Positions 1 to 9,300 of a DNA stretch of 37,172 nt are shown piece by piece; positions within the stretch are counted from its first letter, which is position 1, and the number at the start of each line of letters is the position of its first letter. Source of the stretch: Bacteroidales bacterium (GTDB lineage: Bacteria; Bacteroidota; Bacteroidia; Bacteroidales; UBA932); assembly GCA_017546605.1 (NCBI GenBank), contig JAFYSH010000018.1, positions 1 through 37,172 on the forward strand, given 5' to 3'. The translations under genes and the position numbers were made by a program. Below the pieces are notes generated by a model that saw nothing but the letters and a program-made list of their open reading frames with translations, had not been told where the DNA came from and searched no databases.

Positions 1-111
1 GTAAGTTTGGATGGCATGCCACCCTCGGCATTGTTAGAGGGAGGGGCCCGCGACGAAGTCGTGGGAGGGATGGAGTCGGAACTTGTTCCGACGGAACCAA
101 TCCAAACTTAC
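1..111. repeat. Multi-hairpin element bounded by a 12-bp inverted repeat (REP-like candidate)
   Basis: Bases 1-12 are the exact reverse complement of 100-111, so the segment can close on itself. Three further hairpins lie inside: 22-26 with 37-41 (CCCTC/GAGGG), 47-54 with 58-65 (eight pairs, one G-U, GAA loop), and 75-81 with 86-92 (seven pairs, CTTG loop). The heptamer GGGAGGG occurs at 39-45 and 63-69, either side of the middle hairpin, and GGAG stands just before the middle and last hairpins (40-43, 72-75). GGAG or GTAG at the 5' foot of a hairpin is typical of REP elements moved by RAYT transposases, so a non-autonomous mobile repeat is my inference. It contains no open frame. The left edge is the window edge, so the element may be longer. 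Confidence 0.5.
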
Positions 112-141
112 CCTACCGCCACTGTCGTAATATATAAAGAA

Positions 142-174
142 AAAAGGGGATGACCTAATTAGTCATCCCCTTTT
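142..174 (-). terminator. Intrinsic terminator of the mfd-ppiD operon
   Basis: A perfect 13-bp stem (142-154 with 162-174) has a 7-base loop. On the minus strand it is followed by a run of T residues. It lies 27 bases beyond the ppiD stop codon. A and T tracts flank both sides, so it could also stop transcription entering from the left. Confidence 0.85.
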
Positions 175-200
175 CTATCGCTCGTATTTAATCAATACGA

Positions 201-2291
201 TTAAAAGAAACGACCTCTGTGATCAACTACCTTACCCAATTGATCAAACACATTGGGCAACATGTTGATTTGGTAGCTTACCAATTGTTGTTCTTTTACT
301 TTTGCGTCATCTTCGTTGTAGAAAGCACCCACTTCACGGTCATTCACCTTCAACACATAGACACCAATTCTACCTTGAACCGGTCCAGCAATCACTTGCT
401 CAGGAGCGCCAGTGATTGCGCCCACCAAAGCCGGGTCAACGGTTTGTGAACCCAAAGCTCCAAAAGCAACGCCATCACGGTGTGAAACTTTCACATTCAA
501 TGCTTCTGCAATCGCTTGCATATCGTTCAAGCCAGCAATCTTAGTAGCCACTTCTTCAGCCAATTTTTGAGCTCGTTTTTCGTGGGTCAATACATATTCA
601 ATGGACTCGCTAACTTCTGAAAGCGGTGCATAACCTTCTTCGTGAACACTGGTCAATGCTACAACAAAGAAGTATTCGTTGTCAACGGTGATGATCGGAG
701 AAACATCGCCCAATTCTGCATCGTAAATCCAACGGTTAACTTCACGGGTGTTTTTATAGCGGGAAATGCTCTTGGCTCCTTCTTTGATGTTTTTGGCAGG
801 AGCAACCGGAAGATTGCCTTCACTTACTGCTTCATTGAATTTTTCCAATTTACCTTCACTCTTGATCACCAAGTCATTGGCTTGTGCATAGTATTGTTGG
901 AAAGTAGCTTCGCTTGCTACGATTTCTTTGGTCAAAAGAGCCAATTGTACTTTGTCCAATTTACGGGTTTGTTTGGTCACCTTCACCAGGTGAATGCCGT
1001 AATTGCTGTTCACAGTGAAGTATTCGTTCGGACGAGTGGTCAAAACAGATTCAAAGCCAGGGATCATCATGGTTTGGGTCATCCATCCCAAATCTCCTGT
1101 TTCACTCACGTTCGGGTTCTTATCCATGGAGAACTCAGCAGCCAAGTTCGCAAAATCTCCACCTTTCTTCAATACTTTCATCAAGCTGTCTGCCAATTGC
1201 GTATCAGTAGCCGGCAAAAGGATGTGTTTAACGAAAGCAGAGTCAGCCATTTGTTTGCGGTCAGCAATACGTGCAGCAATGAACATTTCATCTTTTTGGA
1301 AGGGAGCCAATGCTTTGGGTTGTTTTTTACCGAATGCAAAAGCTTCCAATTCCGGGTAAGTACTTTCCAACTCACCTGCTTTGTAATAATAATCTCGTAA
1401 GGGAGTATCTGAGTTGTGAGCCAAGAAGGTCTTCAAGTTCTCAGCTTTTTCAAAGTTAGCGAAATCGCGTTCAATGCTGTTTTTAGCATCTTCAATATCT
1501 TTGATGGAAGGCTTCACTTGGAAAACTACGTAGTCGATGTCACGAGAAGCAGCTTGACGGTAGTTCTTCTTGTGTTGTTCGTAATAAGCCTTGATTTCAG
1601 AACGAGAAACCTTGATGGTAGAATCAGGTTGGAAACCAACAGGGATTGCCACAAAATCGGCAGCCGAAGTAGTGTTGTTGTCTTCGATGGTACGACGCAA
1701 CTCAACAGGATTCATCACATTACTCTTTGACAACAAAGAAACGTACTTGTCATAATATTGTTGACGTTTGATGTTGTTTTCAACAAAGTGCCAGTAGGTA
1801 GCAAGGTTACCGCTAGCATCCATCGGGATTGATTGAACAAATTCAACCAAACGTTCACGGCTGAAAGCACCTGTTTCATCAGCAAAGGTACGATCTTGTG
1901 CAATCACCGGTGAAATTTCAGCACCTTGGCACAAATCGAACAATTCTTCATCACCTACGCGAACGCCCGCTTCACGCATGGTGGGCAAAATCAAGTATTC
2001 ACTTTCGAAATCTTGCCATGCGCTGTTATAGATGGATTCCAGGGCTTGTTCAGAAACGGTTTGTGAACCGCTCGTCAAATGATAGAGATTTGTGTAGTAA
2101 TCTACTTTGCTTTGGAATTCTTCGTATCTCACTGATTTTCCATTAATCTCGCCCACATCATATTTGCTGGAGAATGTACGAGACATCACTTCAAGTGTGC
2201 TCGGATCCACAATAAAAGACAACAAAGCCAAGGCGATCAACACCGTAATAAGTACACTGAACTTAGTACGTATTTTATCTAAAACTGCCAT
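201..2291 (-). CDS. ppiD: Periplasmic peptidyl-prolyl isomerase/chaperone, PpiD (SurA-like) family
   Basis: The 696-residue product has a short cytoplasmic tail and one N-terminal membrane anchor (about residues 11-30), then a large periplasmic part. A parvulin-type rotamase domain lies at about 350-445, with the family signatures FVKHILLP, the SETGDLGW segment and NYGIHLVKV. The flanking regions resemble the SurA/PpiD chaperone fold. In this family the protein helps newly exported outer-membrane proteins fold at the periplasmic face of the inner membrane. It is the last gene of the operon, 57 bases after lptC, and is followed by a strong terminator. As I recall, related Bacteroidales often carry a CBS-domain hemolysin/CorC-like gene between lptC and this gene; none is present here. 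The start is the only ATG ahead of the anchor. Confidence 0.9.
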   Translation of the reverse strand: MAVLDKIRTKFSVLITVLIALALLSFIVDPSTLEVMSRTFSSKYDVGEINGKSVRYEEFQSKVDYYTNLYHLTSGSQTVSEQALESIYNSAWQDFESEYLILPTMREAGVRVGDEELFDLCQGAEISPVIAQDRTFADETGAFSRERLVEFVQSIPMDASGNLATYWHFVENNIKRQQYYDKYVSLLSKSNVMNPVELRRTIEDNNTTSAADFVAIPVGFQPDSTIKVSRSEIKAYYEQHKKNYRQAASRDIDYVVFQVKPSIKDIEDAKNSIERDFANFEKAENLKTFLAHNSDTPLRDYYYKAGELESTYPELEAFAFGKKQPKALAPFQKDEMFIAARIADRKQMADSAFVKHILLPATDTQLADSLMKVLKKGGDFANLAAEFSMDKNPNVSETGDLGWMTQTMMIPGFESVLTTRPNEYFTVNSNYGIHLVKVTKQTRKLDKVQLALLTKEIVASEATFQQYYAQANDLVIKSEGKLEKFNEAVSEGNLPVAPAKNIKEGAKSISRYKNTREVNRWIYDAELGDVSPIITVDNEYFFVVALTSVHEEGYAPLSEVSESIEYVLTHEKRAQKLAEEVATKIAGLNDMQAIAEALNVKVSHRDGVAFGALGSQTVDPALVGAITGAPEQVIAGPVQGRIGVYVLKVNDREVGAFYNEDDAKVKEQQLVSYQINMLPNVFDQLGKVVDHRGRFF

Positions 2292-2348
2292 TTTAAATGA
2301 TTATTATTTGGTTAATTATTAACAAATCAAAGCGCGAATATAATAATT

Positions 2349-2999
2349 TTATCGGTAGGATTTGTAGTGCGGGCCAATAAAATTCACACTATCCACGTAC
2401 TTTGCTTCCGTCGAGTCTCGTCCCACGTAAGCAAAACTATCAAAGGGGTGGAGCAAATAGGCATTACGGGCCATCTCATCAGATTCCAGACCAAACCCTT
2501 GCATCGCACCATCAGGCGATTGCAACCGTACGTAACATTGCTTGGGCGTGTAGATCATCTCCTTTTCCTGGTCCCAGTACAAGGTATCTGTATCAATGCG
2601 GGTCCCCTCTACAAAATTACGCACCACAACGTCTCCAAATGCCTCCCAGGTCTCCTGGGTTTTGACCGTCCGGTGACGAGCCCGTTTTGCTACAATCTCG
2701 GTTTCCAGAAGCCCCTCTTCGTTGTAACCATAAACAAGGAATCCATTCGGAAACAGTTCATACATGTCATCCGGGTCCTGCGAATAAATCTCCATCAAAG
2801 GAGCCTCAATCCGCATCTGACGCAAGCTGTTACGAGACTGAATGGCGCTCATTTCTTCCAACATCTGGTTGGGTGCCGTATCCGGTGACGCAATCTGCGT
2901 TTCTCCCAACTTGGGCTGGCAAGAAACAGCAATGGTAGCCATTGCAAAAACAAAGGCTACCAATCGACTGATTATTTGCTCAACTGATCTCAAACGCAT
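2349..2999 (-). CDS. lptC: LPS export ABC transporter periplasmic protein LptC
   Basis: The product has 216 residues. A hydrophobic N-terminal segment (about 10-26) ends in AVSC, so Cys27 may be lipidated, although the lipobox is not canonical. The rest matches the LptC beta-jellyroll pattern: LMEIYSQDPDD, LETEIVAKRARHRTVKTQETWEAFGDVVVRN, then DTLYWDQEKEMIYT. LptC passes lipopolysaccharide from the inner-membrane LptB2FG transporter to LptA. It is in the same operon as ppiD and two envelope proteins of unknown role. Only 3 bases separate its ATG from the upstream TPR gene's stop, so the two are probably translationally coupled. Family assignment is by domain pattern and gene neighbourhood. 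Confidence 0.82.
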   Translation of the reverse strand: MRLRSVEQIISRLVAFVFAMATIAVSCQPKLGETQIASPDTAPNQMLEEMSAIQSRNSLRQMRIEAPLMEIYSQDPDDMYELFPNGFLVYGYNEEGLLETEIVAKRARHRTVKTQETWEAFGDVVVRNFVEGTRIDTDTLYWDQEKEMIYTPKQCYVRLQSPDGAMQGFGLESDEMARNAYLLHPFDSFAYVGRDSTEAKYVDSVNFIGPHYKSYR

Positions 3000-3002
3000 G
3001 GA

Positions 3003-4325
3003 TTATTTCTGCGTACGAACTTTGGTTGCTTCACGCAAACCGTTGCAAGAAACGGTGTAGTTTGCACCATCCATCAAGTCAAACATGAAGGCATCGGTTT
3101 GTTTGGGGAAGTAGTTGCTGAAGTTCGCGATCATCCGGTCAACTTCTTCTGTCAAATCTGAGTTAGCACGTTTTGCTTTCACCAGGTAATCAACTGCTAC
3201 CCAGTAAGGTGCACGTTTTTCAATATCGTTGCCATCGCATTTTTGAGCACCCCAAATGGTTCCAATCAACAAGTAGGCTTTTCCGGCAACAGATTGATCC
3301 ATTTCAGCAGCCGCTTTTGCAGCTTGGATAGCTTCTTGAGTAGCTGCACATTTGGTGTACAAGAAGGTTGCTTTTTCCATCGCATAATTGGCATCCGCAA
3401 CTGCATCCGATTTTTCATCATCGATGGCTTTTTGCAAGTAAGCAACAGCGGTTTCATTTTCGCCACGGGTTGCATACAAGCGATACAACAAGTAAGCCGT
3501 TGCATCGGTAGGTTCTACAGCATACAAAGCCTCAACGGTACGCAAGTACAAATCTTCTTCCAAGCAGTTTCCAGCTGTCAATTTTGCCACAATACTGCTC
3601 AGAATATTCTTGTCAGTGGGATTTGCTTCGAAACGGGGGGTGAACAATTTTACCAAGTTTTCGCAAGAAGCAACACCGCTTTGCATAAAGAGGTTTTCTA
3701 CGTCACGACGCAAGTTGTCCACGTCTTCTTGTTTCTTTTCAGTAGCAATCAAATCAACTACAGAGCTGGCTTTGTCAAATGCTTCAAATACTTCTTGATC
3801 CGTAAACACTCCTTGTTGATACAAGTCATTTGCATAGCCCATGTAACGGACAACAATGGTAGGACTGGTCTTTTTGCCAGCTACATCCATGGTTTCAGAC
3901 AATACACCAAACACCTTTTGTTCTTCACCTTTGCTTGAGTAGTTGATCATATCCATAGCCATATTGGACTTCGCAGTAACAATATACTTAGGATAGTTAT
4001 CAATACGCAATTGGTGCAACATCATCAAGGAGTCAATCAATTCCTTACGACGGATCGGGTTGTTTCGGAATTGGTTAATATCACGGCGCAAGATTTTCAT
4101 ACCATCCAACAACATATTTTGGCTGGCAGTCGGAGGACAGTATTGAATGGCAATTCTCCATTGGGGTGCCGCTTCAGCAATGTTATTTTGCTTCATGTAC
4201 TCCTGATAATAAGAAAGGTGAGTTACACATTTTGCGCTGTCTGCACCGAATCGTCCTTGAGCTTTTACAAAACCGGAAACCAACAACAGACCGGCGAGGA
4301 CAAAAACAACTTTTACTTGTTTCAT
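3003..4325 (-). CDS. Exported TPR-type helical-repeat protein
   Basis: The product has 440 residues and a clear Sec signal peptide ending VKAQG near residue 23. The remainder is almost wholly helical and looks like degenerate tetratricopeptide repeats: an N-terminal unit around LSYYQEYMKQNNIAEAAPQWRIA, and clearer repeats in the C-terminal half (about 285-395) around TAYLLYRLYATRGENETAVAYLQKA and AYLLIGTIWGAQKCDG. It is presumably periplasmic and mediates protein contacts. It lies between a FadL-like outer-membrane protein and lptC, a neighbourhood that suggests a role in building the outer membrane; no function is established from the sequence. The ATG directly precedes the signal peptide. 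Confidence 0.75.
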   Translation of the reverse strand: MKQVKVVFVLAGLLLVSGFVKAQGRFGADSAKCVTHLSYYQEYMKQNNIAEAAPQWRIAIQYCPPTASQNMLLDGMKILRRDINQFRNNPIRRKELIDSLMMLHQLRIDNYPKYIVTAKSNMAMDMINYSSKGEEQKVFGVLSETMDVAGKKTSPTIVVRYMGYANDLYQQGVFTDQEVFEAFDKASSVVDLIATEKKQEDVDNLRRDVENLFMQSGVASCENLVKLFTPRFEANPTDKNILSSIVAKLTAGNCLEEDLYLRTVEALYAVEPTDATAYLLYRLYATRGENETAVAYLQKAIDDEKSDAVADANYAMEKATFLYTKCAATQEAIQAAKAAAEMDQSVAGKAYLLIGTIWGAQKCDGNDIEKRAPYWVAVDYLVKAKRANSDLTEEVDRMIANFSNYFPKQTDAFMFDLMDGANYTVSCNGLREATKVRTQK

Positions 4326-4374
4326 AATGAATTGATTGATAATTATTTATTTTATTAGTTTTCTATTGATTGGA

Positions 4375-5685
4375 TTACTCATACCGATACTTCTGGAACC
4401 AAACATCGTGCAGATTGATGTTCAAGAAGAACTTGATATACCGATCCCTCAAAAGTGTTTCTTTGGATATCCCTTTCTGTCCAACATCCAGACCCACCGT
4501 CACGGAGTTGTACCAGCGGTAAATGGGCAAGGTGGTTCCCAACGTGAAACCGATGGATGAGATCTGATCTCCATCAAAACTCAAATAGGATTCGTCGTAA
4601 TAAAAACCAGCCCGGTACGTCATCCGTTTGACGTAATAACGAATATCATAGCGGTTCGGAGTCCACTGAATACCTGCCCGGAATGTCTGCGAACGCATCG
4701 TGGCAAAACGATCGCTGGTAATAGGAATCTCTACCTTCGACCAATCCTGGTATTGGTAATCAAATCCAATTACCCAACGGTCTGCATGCACAAAAGAAAT
4801 ACCGACAGCGAACTCATCCGGAATGGAAAGACCTGTTTTAGCCTCCCTAAAGAGAATGGTATCCGCCACCGAAGACATGGTCGAGGAATTCGAACTCAAC
4901 ACATACCGGGCCAATTCTCCCCGCAAATTCATCCCCATCCGGTACGTAGCCCCCAAAACGATCTTGGAGCGTCGGTTTTTGCCAATTACCTCTTCGTATT
5001 GAAGACCAAATTTTCCAGAAACCGAATGGATGGAATAATCCCAACCCGTAAACAGATTCCGGTATGCATCATTGGAGTTGTACAGAACGTTGCTATGACG
5101 GTTCACCGAACCGAAATAATAAACCATCTGAGCACCAAGCGAAAGCCGATTGAACAAGGTAACGGCAGCTCCCACAAACAATTGTGAAACTGAACCGGTT
5201 CCGTATTGCTGATAACGCACATCACCAATCGTTGCCTCAATTTCATCATCCTGATCAGCCGATTCAAACTTGTATCCAATGTTGCTATACGGAGCAACTC
5301 CAACTACCAAGGCCGAAGACTTATACAAAGGGGTCGTGAATACAAAGTTCTGCATACTGAAGGTATTGTATGCGATGGATGAATTTCGGTCATTTCCATA
5401 ATGGTTGTTTTGGGCAATCCCAAAATCCAACATAAAGGCAAGGGTATCACGCGCGGTAATAGCAGCCGGGTTGATGTAGTTGATAAAACGGTTGTCCCGG
5501 ACACCAACCCCCAAACCTCCCATGGAGCGGTTGTATCCGGTACCTTGGGAAGCAATTTCCCCGACTCCATAGAGCGAGTATGGTGTGAATGTACCCAAAG
5601 CATCTGTTATTTGTGCTTGCGAGTAATTTGTAGCACAACACAAAAACAGACAGAATATTACAAGTAAACGTCTATCAAATCGCAT
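4375..5685 (-). CDS. FadL-like outer-membrane beta-barrel protein, function unknown
   Basis: I start this gene at the ATG at 5685, giving about 436 residues. The open frame reaches a TTG at 5697, which is less likely. A signal peptide (FDRRLLVIFCLFLCCATNYSQAQ) is followed by a glycine- and aromatic-rich N-terminus (SLYGVGEIASQGTGYNRSMG) typical of the FadL/OmpP1 superfamily plug, then alternating amphipathic strands with many Tyr, Phe and Trp residues. It ends at the charged KYRYE tail rather than the usual aromatic terminus. FadL relatives move hydrophobic compounds across the outer membrane; the substrate here is unknown. The start overlaps the coaX stop by 11 bases. The next gene encodes the TPR protein after 49 bases. 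Confidence 0.7.
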   Translation of the reverse strand: MRFDRRLLVIFCLFLCCATNYSQAQITDALGTFTPYSLYGVGEIASQGTGYNRSMGGLGVGVRDNRFINYINPAAITARDTLAFMLDFGIAQNNHYGNDRNSSIAYNTFSMQNFVFTTPLYKSSALVVGVAPYSNIGYKFESADQDDEIEATIGDVRYQQYGTGSVSQLFVGAAVTLFNRLSLGAQMVYYFGSVNRHSNVLYNSNDAYRNLFTGWDYSIHSVSGKFGLQYEEVIGKNRRSKIVLGATYRMGMNLRGELARYVLSSNSSTMSSVADTILFREAKTGLSIPDEFAVGISFVHADRWVIGFDYQYQDWSKVEIPITSDRFATMRSQTFRAGIQWTPNRYDIRYYVKRMTYRAGFYYDESYLSFDGDQISSIGFTLGTTLPIYRWYNSVTVGLDVGQKGISKETLLRDRYIKFFLNINLHDVWFQKYRYE

Positions 5686-6394
5686 TTTCTTCAGCAATTC
5701 TGGCTAAACCCGTCAAAACTAAATTATAAACTGCAAATATGGGAGTTTTCAACTTTTCAGCAAAATAAAATGCATCCCCGCCGGTGAAAATCGGGAGGTG
5801 ATCCGGAAAACTCCTTAAATATCCTTCTATTTCAAAGATTGTGCCTAAGACAACTCCATTCTCCATAGCAGTTTGGGTACTATTTCCGAGCAATCCAACC
5901 GCAGCTGGTTTTTCCAAACGAGGTAATTTTCCTGTATATTCATGCAAGGCTCTGAACCGGCTATCCAAGCCCAAGGCAATGTTGCCTCCCTCAAAGATTC
6001 CCTCCTTGCTAACCCGATCAATAGTAATCGCTGTTCCAAAATCAAAAATCAGCAAATCCTGATTAGGGAACAAAGCACGAGCTCCAACCGCAGCAGCCAT
6101 CCGATCCATTCCCAGGGTGTGGGGTGTAGCATAATTATGTGGCAAACATCCAGGGGTATTTATCTGAAAACGAACCAATTTCCTGCAACGGGACTGCAAT
6201 TTACTCTCCCAAGAAACATCCACATCACGAACAGAAGAAAGCACCACAACATCCACTGGAGCTTCCTGCAACAATTGCAAGGCCAAATCTTGTTCTTCCA
6301 ACTGGGAGCAGCGCATCACTTCTCCCAATTTACCATTCTGGTAATAAGCCATTTTGGCGGAAGTATTCCCCAAATCCAAAAGCAAATGTCTCAT
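5675..6394 (-). CDS. coaX: Type III pantothenate kinase
   Basis: CoaX phosphorylates pantothenate with ATP in the first step of coenzyme A synthesis. The 239-residue product shows the ASKHA-fold type III signatures: DLGNT at residues 7-11 (phosphate-binding), GMDR at 95-98 with the catalytic Asp97, DFGTAITID at 118-126, GGNIALGL, and TGGDA near the C-terminus. The length is normal for the family. I chose the ATG at 6394, whose A is shared with the mfd TGA stop (a TGATG overlap); a GTG one codon earlier is also possible. This overlap implies translational coupling to mfd. It is the only metabolic gene in this operon. Confidence 0.93.
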   Translation of the reverse strand: MRHLLLDLGNTSAKMAYYQNGKLGEVMRCSQLEEQDLALQLLQEAPVDVVVLSSVRDVDVSWESKLQSRCRKLVRFQINTPGCLPHNYATPHTLGMDRMAAAVGARALFPNQDLLIFDFGTAITIDRVSKEGIFEGGNIALGLDSRFRALHEYTGKLPRLEKPAAVGLLGNSTQTAMENGVVLGTIFEIEGYLRSFPDHLPIFTGGDAFYFAEKLKTPIFAVYNLVLTGLARIAEENAI

Positions 6395-9300
6395 CACAAT
6401 TTACAAATTACATTATACGCCCCTTTAACCGTCCGCACCGCATCCACGGTCAGACACAATTTCCCCTTCTCCTCTTTTAATACATAACGGTTCTTGTCTT
6501 TTTCTGAAAGCCGCTGCAACAAATCCAAGAATAAGGGAGATTGATAATATCGGGATTGGGCATCCAATACGAAATAAGCCGTCAACTGCTCGTTTTTCAA
6601 TAAAATCTTTTCGAAGCCTTTTTCCTTGGCCACATGCCGTAAACGAACCACGTGTGCCAATTGTAGGACCGGCTCCGGAACTGGTCCAAAACGATCCCGC
6701 AAACTTTCCAAAATCTTTTCCAATTCCGCCTCATTGCTCACTGCATCCATTTCTCGGTATATGCGTATTTTCTCTGCCATTACGTTCACGTATTCATCGG
6801 GTATAAAGAGCTCGAGATCAGTTTCCACACTACAATCTTTCAGGTACACCTCTTCCTCATCCTTCTTCTGTCTCCACTCCTGCGGCATCAATTCATCGCG
6901 TACTTCCTCGAAAGCCTCTGCCAAAATCCGCTGATAAGTATCATACCCCATTTCAGCCATATAACCACTCTGCTCGGCTCCCAGCATGTTTCCCATACCT
7001 CGTATATCCAAGTCTTGCATCGCGATGTTAAATCCACTTCCCAGTTCAGAAAAAGCTTCAATGGCCTTGATGCGTCGCAAGGCATCATCACTAAGAATCG
7101 TGCTGGGCGGAACAATCAAATAACAGAACGCTTTTTTATTGGAGCGTCCTACCCGACCCCTCAATTGGTGCAAATCACTCAAACCAAAATAATGTGCCTG
7201 GTTGATGATGATGGTATTAACGTTGGGAATATCAATACCACTTTCCACAATGGTCGTAGCCAATAGCAGATCATAGTCCCCCGCAATGAAATCCAACACC
7301 CGCTGTTCCATTTGCTTAGGATCCATCTGTCCGTGTGCCACACAAATTTTAATATCGGGAACTATTCTCAACAAGATGTTCTCCACTTCCAAAATGTCCT
7401 CTACCCGGTTATGGACATAAATAACCTGCCCACCACGACCGACTTCATAACCAATGATCTCCCGAATCAAATCCTCCTCAAAATCAATGATCTCGGTTTG
7501 GACAGGTAAACGGTTCGGTGGTGGTGTATTAATAATTGAAAGATCCCTGGCTCCCAACAAAGAAAATTGCAGGGTACGAGGAATGGGGGTTGCGGAAAGG
7601 GTCAAGGTATCCACAGCCACTTTCATCTGCCTCAATTTTTCTTTCGCAGCTACCCCAAATTTCTGTTCCTCATCGATGATCAACAATCCCAAATCCTTGA
7701 AAACAATTTCTTTATTCAATAGACGATGGGTACCGATGAGGATATCAATCTGACCTTTTTTCAGACGATCCACCACATCCCGCATCTGGGCGGCTGTTTT
7801 CATCCTACTCACGTATTCCACTTCACAAGGAAACTCTTTCAACCGCTCCCGGAAAGTATTGTAATGTTGCAGTGCCAAAATGGTAGTGGGCACGAGTACA
7901 GCAACCTGTTTGCTGTCTGCAACCGCTTTGAAAGCTGCTCGAATCGCAACTTCGGTCTTACCAAAACCCACATCACCACAAATGAGACGATCCATTGGAT
8001 AAGGCTGTTCCATATCCTCTTTTACAGCTTGGGTAGCCTTGTATTGGTCCGGAGTATCCTCATACATAAAGGAGGATTCCAATTCATGCTGCAAAAAAGT
8101 ATCCCCTGAGAAAGCAAAGCCTTCCGATAGACGCCGTTTGGCATAAAGACGAATCAGTTCTGCCGCCATATCCTTCACCTTGGCTTTGGCCTGACTCTTC
8201 ATTTTCTGCCATTGGGAGGATCCTAATTTGCTGATTTTTGGAGGTTTTCCATCAGCTGATTTATAACGGGAAATACGGTGAAGGTTGTGGACGGAAACCA
8301 ACAAAACACCATTGTCCTGAAATTCCAGCTTTACAGCTTCCTGCACCCGTCCATTTACTTTACTTTTTACAATACCCGTATAACGGCAGATTCCATAATT
8401 CACATGGACTACATAATCACCATATTTAAAGGAATTGAAATCCTCAAGGGTAAGACGTTCACTACGTTCAATGGTCCGCTTTACGCGCACACGTCTGTAC
8501 CTTTCAAAAATCTGATGGTCGGTATAAAAACAAGATTGGGATTGAGGATCCACAAAACCTCCTTGGATGGTGTATTCTTCAAAATCAGGATACACTGAAA
8601 AAGTAGCTAAAATGGTACGAAGACGCTCAATTTGACGGCTACTTTCACTAAAAATGGTCACCTTCCAACCTTCCTCCAAATGCTGTTTGATGTTATCCGC
8701 CAACAACTCAAAGTTCTTATTAAAAGCAGGTTGAGGATGGGTAGGATAGTCTAGAATTAAACCAAAACGATCTTTACCCGACACTCCTTCATACAAAGAG
8801 GAAAAACAAACCACTCCTCCCCGGAAAGTTTCCATCTCAGGAACCTCTTTCAACAACTCTTCCCGTTCTGTCCAAACTACAGCATCTTTTACAACTAATT
8901 TCAACGGAGCAATTCCTTGAGCATCCTCTTCCTCTTTTCCAAACAAATTGGGATACACATCCACTTGCTTTACGTCCTCGATGGAACGTTGTGTATTCAC
9001 ATCAATTAATTTGATCGATTCAATTTCTTCACCGAAAAATTCGATACGACAAGCTTTTTCATCCCCAAATGAAAACAAATCAATGATGCCTCCACGAACT
9101 GCATATTCTCCAGGCTGTGATACAAAATCACAACGCTGAAAACCTCCACTAACCAAAGAAGCTTTTAAGTTTTCAAATCCTACTACTGCACCCTGCTCAA
9201 GTCGTATTACATTGGCTGACAATTGATCCATCGCTGGAACCAATTCCTGCATAGAAGCAGGGTAAGTCACAATTACTAGATATGGGTGCCTGCTTTTTCC

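Noticed and set aside
642..1400. A 252-codon plus-strand open frame opposite ppiD
   Set aside because: It lies wholly inside ppiD on the other strand and its translation (Phe/His/Ser-rich) shows no protein family features.
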